Assembly: GCA_965644295.1 (NCBI GenBank)
Contig: CBFFRP010000090.1
Location: 96,833 to 160,832, forward strand
Direction of reading: 5' to 3'
Source of the DNA: Paraphysomonas bandaiensis
Taxonomy: Eukaryota > Chrysophyceae
DNA length: 64,000 nt
Shown here: piece after piece, positions 12,260 to 25,110 of the stretch
Numbering within the stretch: position 1 is the stretch's first letter
Layout: each line of letters starts with the position of its first letter
Notes under the pieces: generated by a model
What the model was told of the DNA's origin: nothing
What the model saw: the letters and a program-made list of their open reading frames with translations, nothing else
Database searches by the model: none
Translations under genes and position numbers: made by a program

Positions 12260-13780
12260 ATATCCTACAATGTAACGCAAGCACCAAAGTGCGACTACTT
12301 CCGTTTTTATGTTAGGGAGAAGATCTCTATCGACGTAAGTCCTTGGAGTACAGATGGGTTTAGGCAGGGGAGGTCCTTGGGGTAGGGCTTTGCAAGGCTT
12401 TGGGTAGGCACAGGATTCTGTATTAGGGAGTCGAGTGTTCCTATAGCCTGAGATACGTGGGCGAGGGGGTAGAAAGAGGCTCCAGTATGCCTGGAGATTT
12501 CGCGGACTGCGAGTAGAGCTTGGGCGAAGTAATATAGCTGGCAGCGCCCGCGCTGCGGCATTTCCACTTGTGCAGGGTTTGTGGGGTTGGTAGACGTGTG
12601 GGGTCAGCTATGTCTCCTTGTTGCACCTAGTATGCGACGAACCCGCGGTTTCCTACGTTTCTGCCGGGTTATAGCGGAAAGTCTATGTGGCCCCTTGGGT
12701 GTGGTAACGTAACGGCGACTGCGGTCTTGAATCAATTATTTTGCGGCTGTATATAGAGCGGCTGGAGAAGATTGGCAACTGCCTTTTCTAGATTACGAAG
12801 TCCTCGTGAGCTCAAAGCACAGTTGTATTGTGCGCCAAACACATTCTCCAGCTGGGACTCAGTGATAGTCCCCGTCCAGAGTCGCTCAACCTGCGATGCT
12901 GAGATATTCCAGGCTCCACTGGAGAGTCTCTTGAGAATGGCGCCACGCCAAGTTGTTGGCAGGGTCGGGTCTCGTTGTAGGTCCCGGAGTCTCTTCTTGT
13001 GTCTCTGAAAGGCGGATTCTCATATCTGTGAGATGGAGTCGTGAGAGAGTCAAGTCGAAAACCACAGGCAGTGCATGTGGCGTTGTTCAGGTCTAGACCA
13101 TATTTTGTTTTGGACCAATTCTTACCAATGCAGAAGGATTTGTCCCATACCAGGGCTATGTTGAGTATGCGCTGTCGCAGGTGTGAACTGTCCTTAACCT
13201 TTGTTCTGTGAACAATCTGCCAGAGCCAGTTTATGCGGAAGTAAGGCACCACTCTCTTTCCAGAACCAGGTGCGCTATCAAGATTATGATCGTAGAGTTG
13301 GTCGCGAAGCGCAGCATAATTCACAAGCGTCCATTGGTCACGAAGGGTTGAGAACTCAGTGATCATATAGTCTGTGACGTACGTCCGGCGTGTATCAGAA
13401 AGACGTCAGTGCCATACTCGGTTTCATGGCTCGGTTTCACTGAAAGTGTAGTTGTGACGGCTTAGCATGCGGTCAACCTCTAACCAGCTACCCTGCAACC
13501 GCGTCTGCTATGTAAATTCATATGTCCATTCAGCTTCGTCAGTGGTGCGCCTTTCGGGGTGGGAGCGGACCCAGCTAATGTTCCTCTTGGTAAACAGCTT
13601 AGTTGCCACGATGCTCTCAAGGAAGACCCCTTTGGCACGATGCCCTAGCGCACGTCGTCGTGAGGAGAGGGCTTCCACAGCTATCATGAATACGGCCTTA
13701 CAATCAGTATTGGTAGGAATGTGGACGGGTGCTCGTGAGGTGAGTATGAGAGCTATGATAACTGCTAGTAGTTCTTACGC
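12260..13780 (-). mobile_element. Decayed non-LTR-type retroelement: RNase H and zinc-knuckle region
   Basis: Reading the minus strand, 13774-13508 encodes an RNase H-like segment: ELLAVIIAL, then TDCKAVFMI, then SWVRSHPERRTTDEAEWT, then a stop. After a frame change, 13366-12812 encodes a basic segment with a CTACG pair and a later SHRYENPPFRDTRR stretch, which resembles the C-terminal zinc-knuckle region of reverse-transcriptase elements. A second copy of that stretch lies at 25966-25781. The 3' tail runs to the shared core near 12264. Stops and frameshifts show it is dead. The reverse transcriptase core itself is not present. Confidence 0.65.
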
Positions 13781-14639
13781 ATATGGGTCAATGCCTTGTA
13801 TTTGTAGTTTCCATTGGTTTGGCATGTATAGATTTATAGATAATCTAGTTGTCCGTGGAGATAATAGATTTAATGGAGCAAACTTAGAATGAACTCGTGC
13901 CACTCTTTTTTAAAAGTAACCTTGTATGATATCAAGCATACAGCTGAAAAATTTACAGCAGCGTAGATGTATACATTACGTATGGATGATTAGATTACAT
14001 GAAGAGTTCAATGATTATCTCATTCTCACAAGGTCAATCAGATGACGGAAACTTAATGAAATTAGCATACGTACATATATAAATTTTCTACATGGAGTGT
14101 TTTGGTCGACCAGAAATGCAGAAGACGACAGTGATGTTTAGCGATAAGCAGATCACAGACTTATACCACTGTCTCGTATAGAATATTCGAGTACTGATTA
14201 GTTAAATTCTTTTCAATGCTTTACGTCTTTGCTCTTTACTTCTAGTTTGCAGTTGCAGCAGTAGATTCTTTGCATATAGACACGTATACGATGCACCTCA
14301 CAGCATAAATGCATACTCGAAACAAGCCCATGCAATGTGTGTTATTACAGACACGTGAAGAGTATCAGATACCCATACCCTGATAGCATTATGCTGCATC
14401 TACTAGTCAAGCATATCAATCTCTCCATATCTGACTAGATACCGCCAGGATCTGCCTGATAATCCGGCAGTTGACACACTGCTCTGTCAGTATACAATAC
14501 GGACTACAGTCGTATAATATTCAAAACTCATGAAGGCTAAATATCCCTCTATTTTCACATTTCTGTGTGTAAATCCCACTTTTCTAAGATCTGTACAGCA
14601 GTATGTTTCACTTCTCAGTTCCTCTCTATGCATATGTAC

Positions 14640-14715
14640 AGTGTAGGTATATATATATGTGTATATGTGTGTATATGTATATGTGTATGTGTATGTGTAT
14701 GTATGTATACGCTAC
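14640..14715. repeat. TG/TA alternating simple repeat upstream of TTLL gene
   Basis: A run of TATATATATGTGTATATGTGTGTATATG-type sequence ends about 105 bases before the TTLL start codon. Comparable purine-pyrimidine tracts lie upstream of most genes here. It may be part of a promoter or simply a microsatellite. Confidence 0.6.
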
Positions 14716-14818
14716 AACAGAATTAATTTGAACGAGAGTTTCTTCATAGTTACGCATGATGTCATCGACGCACCTCATACACCCTCCTGTGTCGACTAAC
14801 TTGAACTGATCTACATAT

Positions 14819-17800
14819 ATGATGTTTACTGACTCTCCTTCATGTGAGGAAGGGGTGATCTCAGTGAAAGAATGGTTCTCTAGCTCTCCATTAGAAGAGT
14901 TTGAGCTGCATGAGGGGGATATGAGTATGGAGGAATACTGGGCTCAAATGACACTCTCTTATGCAGAAAATGAGAATGGAAGTTTAGATGAGGATGATGA
15001 TGAGGAGGATGAGGACAGCAGTGATAATGAAATAGATTTTGGTGATGAGTTTGTTATGCAGCCTCACAATGGCGCCATTCTTAGTTTAGCTACTGGTATA
15101 AGCGACGATGAGGACGAGGAAGAGGAGGAAGAAACGAGCTCACGTGATGACAAGTCTGATTATTGTGATGATAATAGCAGTGGTCATGAGTATGATGATG
15201 ACGGTGGACATGAAGGGTTGTTCGACAAGTATATGACTAGTCCGAGACCTACGGATGCCTCAGTCAACAAATCTACTCGTGATGAGCAAAATTTCTTTGG
15301 TCAAGGGATAGAAAATGAAGATAGCGACGAGGATGGGGTGACTGCCGACCTTTTAGGTGTATTGGGTGATGGTGCACAGTCACAACATGACCAAACGAGT
15401 ACTCCAATGTCGGAGCATAGTCATAAATCATCTCCTCAAAAGTCCCTCTCAATTGCGCAGAATAATGGTAATAATAGTAAATCGAATCCATATGAAGGCC
15501 AAAAACGCCCTGTTGCACAATCGAGAGGAAAGAATGGGGTTACAGAACGCAAGAGTGAACGTAAGGCACTGGTAAAGAGACACAGAGCTGCTCATGACGC
15601 GGAGAAGAAACACAAAGTACGGCGACACGTTTACTCATACAACGTCATCATATGTTTGTGTATAGATGTGGCTTCTTGAGATGGTTGAGAAGAAACGGCA
15701 AGAGGAAGCTGAGTTAATGGACAAAGTGCGGAAGGCAGAACTGAAGCGAAAGAAGTTCAAGGAGGTGCGTCTTGTTTCATCGAGTTGTGTATGTAATTAT
15801 TCGCATACACTATAAGTATATGAACTTGAAGTACAATGTACCTTCATTGACGCTATCCATGTAGGCTCTACTTGAAAGGGCTCGTGCCAAGCAGCAGGCG
15901 CAGCAGGAGGTAGACAATCAGGCACATGAACAGGAAGTTTCTAAACCAACGAAGAAGGTAATGAAAGTAATCAGATTTATTCCCCAGTATTTCATGTATA
16001 AATGTCAAAATCACTTATCGTACTACACTATTTCTGAGTAGTTTTATTTGTGTGCAATGTTGGTTGCGGTGTACGACCTCTGGCGTTGATACTTCACGCG
16101 GTAGTCTCATATATTGTACAGAAAGTTAAAAGACAACCTGCAGTCGATAGCAGCTGCGCAGTGCCAGGCAAAAAGAAAGATGATGGAGGTGTTGAGGATG
16201 GAGATGAGGAGGCCCTTTTGAAGGAGGAGGCGGAAGCTAGAAAGCAGGTGATGCTGCATTCGTACCTCGGAGTTTATATGAGTGATGTCAACTGGTACTC
16301 AGATGGAGGAAGCCATCAGGATACGGAAGAAGTTTAAGCGACAACAGAAGAAGATTCTGCAATCTCTTAAGCAGAAAAAAATAGAGGAAGAGAAGAAGGT
16401 GCGTTTTCCGTCATGTAATGTTGCCAGTATTTGCTTTTGTGTTGCTTTATCATTCGAATCTTAGATAATGGAAGCTATGGAGAACGATGAGCGGGTTAAG
16501 GAACGATTGAGGAAGAGGTGGGGTTGGATAATTAACCTAGCTGTGTGACTTCTACTTATATCACACAAATGACTTGTGACGTTAGAAACTAATATTTATG
16601 CCACAGAAACGAAAAACTGCTTCGAAAACGAGAGGTTAAAGTTGGCACAAAGCCAGGGGGAGAGGGAGAAGAAGGACAAGACTGGGCAGCAGGTGTACAT
16701 GAAGTGTGTTTTAGTAACGACTTGGTATCTTCAAGTATATGCGCATTCTGCAGTGAATAGTAATAGGAGTATATAGTTAGGGATGATAGTGTTTTTGGAT
16801 GCTGAAGCCATAGCGGATGCCATAGTGGATGTTGTTATTATTACCACGTATTGATAGAAATTGTTGATTGTTTCAGGAAGTGGTGTGTCTGCTGTCCGCG
16901 CCTCTCGATCTCAAGGAGACCCAGCTGTCCCTATTACTGCGACGGAGTCTGAGTCATCGCACCCAGAGCGGGTAGGAAAAGTTACCCGTCGTTCTCGCAG
17001 TGTCAGTGCCGCAGATCGCTCTGCTGGTGCTACCGAAAGCAGCTATGGGGAAGAATCAGCTAAGCCGCGCAAACCCCGTAAAATGGCTTCCTCGTCCATG
17101 GCTGATGAAATATGCCGAGAGGGCGCGCAAGAAGATGATGGAAAGGATGAGAATGCCGATGAGGTAGCTGCTAAGGAGCGACGTAAGTTGGAAGCTAAGA
17201 GACGTCAAGAGAAGGTGGCCGCCCAATTGAAAGCCCTATCAGAGCAACGCCAAATGGCTGCCCTTAAGGCAAAAAGGCAAGAGGATAGAGCTAAGAAACG
17301 CGCCGATCTTCTTTCTGCCCGTGTTCAAATGGAGTTTTCCGAACGGAAGCTTATGGCGAAAGAAGATAAGTATGCGAATCCTGGCTGCCTGGGGGAAATG
17401 ATGCTAACTAAACCAGAGGCTACTGATGCCGAGGCTCCGAAAAAGAAAGTCACCCCGGAAATGGCTGAAGCAATGTTTAACCGACTTCAGGCACGCCAGG
17501 CCAAGTCTAAGGAATGTGCAGACGCAAGAGCGAACTCTATGCCACAAGCACGTGATTTTGCAGACTGGAAGAAAAAAAATGCCGTACCCTCCGATGCAAA
17601 GGTGTTCTGTATGACGGGTTGGTACCCCTGTGTAAAGTCAGCTCTCCTTCAACGAGGGTGGTACTTTAACCCTGATCATACCTCTCCTTACTGTGACCTG
17701 AAATGGACATTGCGCTCATCGGATGTAACAGCTGAAACTCTTCAACCGTGGCAGCTAACCAATCACTTCATGAAGAATATCGCACTAACAACAAAGATTG

Positions 17801-20169
17801 GTCTCCTGAAAAGCCTCCAACAGCTGGTGTGGATAGCTGATGCTACGGCGAATGATATAATCCCTCGCGGTTATGATTTGACTAATGCCATTGAAATTCA
17901 GGAGTATATCGATGACTTCCGTATTCAGCAGGCGGAATGTATCTTGAAAAAGCTCTATCACACTGCAACGGGGCTGGATAAGCCTAAATCTTTTAAGAAA
18001 CATGTCCCAATGACGCCACGGACTTCTCCCAGGGAGGCAGAGGGCGGAAATGGGAGTCAAACTCCCCAAAGAAAGGATGAAGATGTGGAAATTATTGCGG
18101 AAGTTCCCGAGCCGATTGTCGATGTAAATAAGTTACTTGTCAATCGAGCGGTGTTTTCGGCTTGTTGTGCAATTCTGGAGCGGTTTTTGAAACCATACTA
18201 TTCTGATTGTATTGACAACGAACCGCAGTACGACGACAACTATGCTGTGAGCGCCTTGGAATGGGAGTTGATTAGCGAATACGACATTTCATCGACCCAC
18301 ATACTTCCTGAGAATGCGCCAGAGCCGATCGATGATTTTATACAGGATAAGAACGATGGCACGGATCCTGGCTCTCCGTTGAACACAGCTAAGCAAAGAC
18401 AAGCCGTAGCACTGGCTAATAGGAACAGTAGACTTCAAAAGAAGCACGAAATGAAGGCAAGACAAGAGGCGTCCAATCATATCAAGGAACTTGTGCCTCT
18501 AGGTGAAGATGGACTCCGCACGGTGCATGAATTACTTAGTAAATGCAATATTATCAATTATAACCAGACGAGCTTGAATGGGAAGGGAGCGAGCGCAATG
18601 AATATGTGGATTGTAAAACCTGCTGCCAAGAGTAGGGGGAGAGGCATTACAACTTTCTGTGATCTGAAAAAGCTTCTGGATTATGTGGAGCTAGGGCGAA
18701 ACGGGAAGTCTTGCCTGACTTCATCGCACTGGATTGTGCAAAAATATATGGAAAATTCGATGATAATTGCTAATAGAAAGTTCGACTTACGCCAGTGGGT
18801 ACTAGTATACGACTGGAACCCACTCACGATATACTTCTTCGATGAGTTTTACGCAAGGTTCAGCGTAGACGAGTACTCTACGAGCGAGGAAACGATGGAT
18901 AATGCTCATGTGCACCTCGTTAATAATTCTATCGGTAAGACTAGCGAAAAATACCACGAGAAGTGCGTAACAGATAATGGGGAGGTACTCGATGGGTTCA
19001 TGCTGTCACATGAGCAGTTTTGCTCCTATCTTGAGTTCAAGTCAGGCGACCCTGGTATAGTATCGAATCTCAAAAGTCGCATGAAAGATATGGCTGTGTG
19101 GAGCTTAATGTGTGGTTCTGATGCTATTGAGCACCGCAAAAATTCCTGGGAGCTCTATGGGTTCGATTTTATGGTGGACGACGAGTTTAATCCTTGGTTA
19201 ATTGAGATAAATTCATCCCCTGCCTGTGACTACAGTACGAAGGTGACGGAGCGGTATGTCCAGAAAGCTCTTGTTGAGTTGCTGTCAGTTGTTTTAGACG
19301 TTAGGGAGTGGGAAAATACACCCAAAAAAGTAAGGGGAGAGAAGCCTGATACTGGTGGGTGGGAGTGTATATATACTGGTCCGTACCTGGAGACCCCTGC
19401 CTCCTCTTTTGGAACCGATATGTCTGTTAAGGGAGAGGCAATGAAGGTCCCTAGAAAGAAAGCACCAATGTACACTACTACTCTGTTCAGTGGAAAACAA
19501 CTGGGGTCTTCTCCTCCTAGAGAAAAGAAGGAAGCCGGATATTCCAAGGCCGTGGAATCGAAGAAATCCATCCCTTCTGAGTGCACTAGTAAGAGAGCCG
19601 CGTCTACGAGCAATACGTTTGTGAAATATGACCCGAATGAGTGTAGTGATTCTGAGGAGGAAAGCGGCAGCCCTGGGCCTGTTAAACTGAAGCCTTCTCC
19701 GGAGCGTGCACGAAACTCTACTGCTAGTAAATCTGGCAAGCGCCCAGAGCATCTTCCTCGCGCCTCTGAGAAATCTCTAAGTGGTAGTAGAAATGCAGAG
19801 AGAGGCGACACCGTACACAGCTCTATTTTGCCTCCCAGTCAAGTTCGTGCTGCTGCTCTTTCTACCATCGGAGGTGAGACAGAAGTCGAGCCTGTACGCT
19901 CTGTAAATAGTACCCGTGGGTCCTTTGTAAGCAGCCGTGGCACTGACAGTGGAACGGTTGCAATGCTAAACGATAGCGACAGTGACGATGAGGGACAGCC
20001 GGTTGGGGCAGCTAAAATAGCTCCAGAGACTGCTACAGTTGCTGCGGTCACTCAGCCGAAGAAAATGTCTATCAAAAGTCGCGCTAAATCGGGTGTGCCG
20101 TCAGATAGCTGTTCAAATAATGCCAGTGGTGCACCGATTCCAATAAAAACTCTGACTCTCGATTTCTAA
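14819..20169 (+). CDS. TTLL3: TTLL3-like tubulin glycine ligase, ~1,547 aa, eight exons
   Basis: Exons: 14819-15616, 15666-15764, 15865-15957, 16122-16247, 16303-16398, 16465-16517, 16607-16692 and 16877-20169; all junctions keep frame. TTLL3/8 enzymes ligate glycine to glutamate side chains on tubulin tails of cilia. The N-terminal ~300 residues are extremely acidic (Asp/Glu runs at ~55-115). Residues ~270-600 are charged helix/coiled coil. The ligase part begins near VFCMTGWYPCVKSALLQRGW and has WTLRSSDVTAE and FTTK-like TTKIGLL. The ATP-grasp core shows IVKPAAKSRGRGI (K ~1030), WIVQKYMENSMIIANRKFDLR, DWNPLTIYFFDEFYARFS, HLVNNSIGK and YGFDFMVDDEFNPWLIEINS (~1211-1228), with the Mg-binding E and N present. 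The tail of ~290 residues is disordered. The glycylase rather than glutamylase call rests on the TTLL3-type motifs and was not tested by phylogeny. Confidence 0.85.
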
Positions 20170-20877
20170 TTGTGCATTGCCATATGTAGGTGTAAATATA
20201 AGTTGTGCATGTCTCATTTATATATAACGATGCTCTATCACGTAATGAACTTAAAATTCTTTATTGTACTGGTATGGGCTGTGTTCTATTACATATGAGC
20301 TAGGGGGCACCGCATATGCAATGTGTTACGCGTTACGGTTACGCAGATAGTAAGTACTTGTGACTAACACTACTTTCATTTCTCTAGGCGTAATACAATT
20401 AAAAGCAGCAAGAAAATAGAAGTAACTGCACACTATAGTTATAGTTTATTTGTCGGTGTAAAGAATGTGAAAATCATTCCCCCCCGCATAACCTATATTT
20501 ATTTCACTCTTGCATTCAACATTTGGTGTCTATGTGTCTATACCGATTTACATCAATCAATAAAGTGTTGTATAGAGCATTGAATCATGAGTATGATGTT
20601 TCATTATACGAAATGCTTTCATCATCATTTATACATTATTACAAACTAGAGCCTTCAAGAATGACTGTAGGTTTTGTGAAGCGCATCGACGTTGGTTCAT
20701 ATATTGCATCACTCTTGAACTTGGGATCCACATTCAAGACTAGCACAATGTTAATATCATTCTAAAGTACCACTCTACAAAATTACTTCAAGACCTTGAT
20801 AACTATTACTGTGGGGCAATTACAGACCAGTAAATATAACTACATATTAATGGGCCAATTGCACAAAATCCCCTATA
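20170..20877. other. Tail-to-tail spacer
   Basis: 708 AT-rich bases between the stop codons of the TTLL gene (+) and the coiled-coil gene (-). The short frame at 20523-20765 has no family resemblance and no splice-supported extension. I see nothing else here beyond a short C-run near 20480. Confidence 0.6.
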
Positions 20878-22737
20878 CTACCCTATAGATCTGCTTGATT
20901 CCATGCGCTTTACTGTGCGCAAGTACTTATGCATGTCTTCAAGGTCCACTCTTCCAACATCTTGGTAAAGTGGTCCGGTTCCTTTGAAGTCCAAGCTTTT
21001 CACCCTATTCCATGTATGATAAATTAGACATTAAATATATTTCATCATTAGGCTACACTCACTTTGAGGCTACTCTCGCGTTTAGACTCTTAGCTTCACG
21101 AGCTGCCTTTGAGACACTGGCGATGACATTAAATTCTGTATTGCTCTTCGAGCTAGGAGGTATGAACTTTTTAGGAGGACAAGATGTACAATGTGAAGAG
21201 TTATTCGCAGCAACAACTGAGGTGGCTGCTGCAGTTGCAGCCATTCGTGCGGCGGCCTCAATCAGAGAAGAATCGTACAACCTAGGGGGAGAGGCCGATG
21301 CTGCTTTCTTTCCTCTCCTCCTGCGCCTAACTGGAGTATTGCTTCGTCGTCTACGGGGCGATGAATCGATATACGGGGAGGTATACCTTCTACCAGTTAG
21401 CCGGTTAACCGATCGCGACACTTCCAAAGCCTTACTGGCTCCAATGGACTCGGCGTTGTCGAGTATATATTTAACTTCACGTTCGCGATTCTTCAATTGA
21501 TTTTCCAGTTTTTTCTCAGCAATTCGTGTTGCACGATTATCTGTGTCTTCTCTTGCCTTTATAGCTTCGCAAAGATCGCCATTGACCTGAAAAATTAACA
21601 CCTTAGCGTGTACCCAACATATCGACCGATATTATACACTACAATCTAATCTCATACTAAGTGCACTACAATACCATACCAATCTTTGGATACGGGAACA
21701 CTTACTTGGAGTATAATTTCCATGTATTTTTGAAGCGCCGCTAGACGGATATCTGCTTTCACAATCATTATCTTTTCTTTTTCGTGAAGCTCCATAACTT
21801 CATGCAAGCGCTCTCTTAAAAGTTGCTCTTCAGCTGCTGCATCGGTATTGAGTCGCTTCTCCATACTATCCCCCCTGGTTGTGGAGGCTACCAATTCGCT
21901 TTTGAGAGTACCCACCCTTTCACGTGCCAGGTCAATGTCATGCTCCAAACGTCGATTGTCGTTTGTTAGAATAGATTTCTTAGCAGAAAGGTGTTTAACT
22001 TGGTGTTCCAATGAGGAATGTGTTTCATTGCATTTTGATAACTTTTTACGAAGCTGGGCATGGCTATCCATCAATTCCTCTGTAGATGCTTTGATGGAAA
22101 GGTAGTGATCATTTACTCGCAGCTCCTGCTTATTACGTGCTAGGGCTTGGGACCGTCTGGCCTCAACAAGCTCTTGCCTTAGCTCATCCCTAATTCGGAC
22201 CGCGGATGCTCGCTCAGTTTCAACACTTTTTGCCTTGCTCTGTAACTCCCTAAAGGCAGTAATGACACTATTAGCAGAGTGTTTAGCCTCCAAAATTAAG
22301 ACACTATCCGGGGTCCGCGGAGAGGCGGATGTACGTATAGTAGATGAAGTTGTGTAGTCTGTGCGAGGAGTCGTGAACGGAGTTTCACTCCGTATGGATG
22401 ATCGTGGGGTGTATAGATGAGACAAGGAGCTGTTAGTATCATGTATAGTGGACTGATATTTTCTGTTGCTGGCAGTTGTTTCTTCTGAGAAGCGAATGTG
22501 TCCTTTCGAGCTCTTTGGAGTGCGCTGAATATCAGAGTTGTCGTGATGAGTGGAGCTGTGCTGTGTATGTCCGCATATCGAGCAAATAGATGAGTCTCCT
22601 TCTTGTCTGTATATATCACTCTGTTTATCTGCCGATCTGTTCTGCGACTCTCTTATGATGCGATCCATCTCTATGGATGCATCTTTATATGTCCAGGCTG
22701 TTGTAGGGGTTGACATGATTGGAGAGGCTACAGACAC
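20878..22737 (-). CDS. Coiled-coil protein, ~560 aa, three exons
   Basis: Exons on the minus strand are 22737-21706, 21586-21063 and 21004-20878, with donors GTAAGTG and GTGAGTG and in-frame joins. The first ~150 residues are Ser/Thr-rich and disordered with a possible small metal site (CSICGHTQHSSTHH). Residues ~150-400 form a long heptad-like coiled coil with many Glu, Lys, Arg and Leu (for example RIRDELRQELVEARRSQALA). A basic segment follows (SPRRRRSNTPVRRRRRGKK). The C-terminal ~45 residues include DFKGTGPLYQDVGRVDLEDM. This build is common in centrosomal and axonemal proteins, but I cannot assign a family. It lies head to head with the secreted-protein gene at 23219. Confidence 0.75.
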
Positions 22738-23218
22738 ATCACTTGGACATCATTGCAGGGGCAGATAGATTCACGGGTGATGGGTGTATATATTCCCGCC
22801 TCTATCTGATGTGTGTATGTATGTGTGGGTGTGTATGGGGGTTATTTTGGTAGTTGGGCGGATTTTTTTGGCGATATGAAGATATACACACACACTCCTG
22901 TATGTATACTGCTCTACATGCTGTACATGTACGTATCGTAGTATGTACGTATGTGTGTGGTGCATTGCTGTATGAATTCCTACCATGTGGCATGCGGACG
23001 TCATGTATATAGCGAATACTGCTGTAGTACACTGGTTCGACTGGTGTAGATCGCATGTACTGCTATATCTGTACTCTGCTACTGTGTATATGTATACATG
23101 GAGTGGACTGTGTAAGTACTCTGCTGGCAGTGTGTCTGCAGTGATGTTAAACCATGAGACACACTCTGCTATCACGACAATATATTGATGTCACCTGGAC
23201 TCAATTGACTCAGTAATA
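22738..23218. promoter_or_regulatory. Shared upstream region, motif-rich
   Basis: 481 bases between divergent starts. Dense in GTATGTAC, ACATAC and TG repeats, with TACTGCTCTACATGCTGTAC at about 22907-22927, ATACTGCTGTAGTAC at about 23017-23031 and GTACTGCTA near 23058. The same TACTGCTGTA-like element recurs in other divergent spacers of this window. Frames on both strands here are shadows of the low-complexity DNA. Confidence 0.5.
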
Positions 23219-24790
23219 ATGTCTCACTTATTATCTCTTTCTCTTATAGTGTTTGTGGGGTTGAGTGCAGCGTGTGAGGATAGCAATGCACTGCACGATC
23301 CTCATCGCTGTCGTATGGTCTCAACATCAGAGTTTGTCTATAATTTAGAGGTAGAAAACATGCTCGAGGGCTTTGATGATACGATCATAATGAAATACGA
23401 CTTTGAGATGGACCCTAAAATGAAAAATGAAATCAATGAGTGGAATGGTGGACTGGATGTGTATTTGAAATCCGCTTATGACTACACGAGATGGGATGGT
23501 CCGCTCGGAATGTATGTGAATCTTATGTGTATGCTTATATCGATGTATTCTTAGTATGGTAATGTCAGATATGGTCCTCTAGGGCCGTACGGTCCTCTTG
23601 GCGCTTACGGTGCTGTCCCGAATCGATACAAGGGCAGCGTTCCACCAAACGATGAGGTATATTCTGTTATCTGTATCAGATGTTATCTCAGTGCTTATTA
23701 TAGAGGACTTACTGGAACAATTGGTGCCCAGTACCCTCGAGTGAGAACGATAAGGAGTGTGTGTATGGGTCTTTCGGGCCACTTGGGGAGTCTGGACCCT
23801 TGAATCTTTTTGCGTATTACAATACCATGTATCATCTACAGGAGAATGTTACATGGTATGGAGATTACACTATAAATTTAGATGCCGCAGGAGTGTGGGG
23901 GGTCCAGGGGTGAGAAAATTCTCTGTCACTGTCCTGTACTAATTCAGCTATGCAGCCCTCTTGGAGCTCTGGGATCATTGGGAGTTCTTGGACCAGTAGG
24001 CCCGCTTGGAATATCTCTACAATATGGTATATCTACTACTCTGAATGGCTCCTACACGACAAGTGACATCCCTCCCACACAAGGTGAAAATAGTGTATTT
24101 GAATTGAGGGAAACCAGCCCCGTAAGGTACACTCATAATGCATCAGTATACCGGGTATACGATTTATTCGAGGTATACTCCCGATTGTATGCGTTGGAAA
24201 AGGAGTTAGACACTTCCTTTGCTGTGGATGCATCTCATGCACTAAAAGATGCTCAGCAAAGTTCTAGCAGCGTTAGCGTGTCGGATTTGTACACTTTTCG
24301 ATCAAAACACGATCAATTTATCAGTATCAACATCGTTGCCTTTGGGGATAACTCCAGCGGACATGAGCTGTATGAAACATTCAAAGACCTATACGCCCAA
24401 AAGGACTACACTTCTGCAAGAAAACACAAAAACCACTGGGATGAGTTGCGAATGAGTGTAGGCTTGGTATGTAACGGGAGTACAATTGCAGAAGCATCTT
24501 GTAAAATATCAGCATACAATCCTCAGCACTGTTTGATGCCTTATATAACAACTAGGCTCAAGTCCAATGAGACATGCACCATTTCTACGTCGTTTGAGGC
24601 CCCCATGAACGACGAGTGTTGTGTTGATTGTTGGACTGGGTATTATCTCTATGTGACTGGATCGGGACTGAGTGTTATATCCAGTGATTCACGGAATAAT
24701 AACCCCGATCTATGGGGGCCACGTCTTCAGTCCAATGGTCAATACGGTTTTAATATCAATGGTGCGCATCAGAGTTGGTCTCCTTTTTAG
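23219..24790 (+). CDS. Secreted protein with short collagen-like Gly-X-Y runs, ~473 aa
   Basis: Exons: 23219-23511, 23569-23656, 23704-23909 and 23956-24790. The acceptors chosen (AATGTCAG and TATGCAG) are the ones that keep frame and restore the repeat. Residues 1-~17 are a signal peptide (MSHLLSLSLIVFVGLSAA). After an N-terminal acidic region come runs of Gly-X-Y triplets: GPLGIYGPLGPYGPLGAYGA around residues ~95-115, an isolated GSFGPLGESGPL, and GPLGALGSLGVLGPVGPLG around ~195-213. The C-terminal half carries several Cys pairs (CCVDCW) and N-glycosylation sites. Introns 1 and 3 fall inside or at the edge of the triplet runs. Likely an extracellular matrix, wall or surface protein; no known family recognised. 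Confidence 0.75.
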
Positions 24791-25024
24791 GAAGGCATCG
24801 TTGATACGCGAAGCGAGCATATGATCAGCCGGAACTTTGGGCTTAAGTGGTTGAATGGTAACCAATTTTATTTTTTACTTATAAACAGACTGTCGTGATC
24901 ACATATGGATTTTTATTACTCTTCAATAAATGTTTCTTTTTTATAGTACAATGATATTGTGTGCGTTATGTGAAATTATTGTAATGTGGGATAAGTCATG
25001 TTGAATGGGAAATATTATTCAACC

Positions 25025-25110
25025 TAGTCTAATTGGTGTAAATACCTAGTCGATGTAATAAATGGTTCAAATTGGTGTTAATGCCTAGTCGATGTATAAA
25101 TGGTTCAATT
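25025..25110. repeat. Short tandem duplication
   Basis: The sequence 'AATTGGTGTAAATACCTAGT CGATGTAATAAATGGTTCAA' at about 25030-25070 is followed at once by a near-copy 'AATTGGTGTTAATGCCTAGT CGATGTATAAATGGTTCAA' at about 25071-25110. It is a recent two-copy duplication with a few differences, and no gene is affected. Confidence 0.75.

Larger units (their letters stand above)
11391..14818. other. 3.4 kb gene-free stretch with retroelement debris
   Basis: This interval separates the giant gene from the TTLL gene. It contains a plus-oriented repeat tip at about 11690-12030, a minus-oriented decayed non-LTR retroelement at about 12260-13780 and, at 14640-14715, an alternating TG/TA tract just upstream of the TTLL start. 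The remainder (13900-14640) has no coding frame that I can support. Confidence 0.6.

Noticed and set aside
13467-13892. Plus-strand 141-residue frame
   Set aside because: It is the antisense of the RNase H segment read on the minus strand, which has recognisable family motifs.
19230-19811. Minus-strand frames opposite the TTLL3 C-terminus
   Set aside because: Antisense of a Ser/Lys-rich disordered tail; no start context, introns or family resemblance.
20523-20765. Plus-strand 80-residue frame after TTLL3
   Set aside because: No family match, no upstream signals, and it lies in a tail-to-tail spacer.
22771-23175. His/Tyr/Thr-rich minus-strand frames in the divergent spacer
   Set aside because: They come from ACATAC-type simple sequence; similar frames appear in every such spacer.
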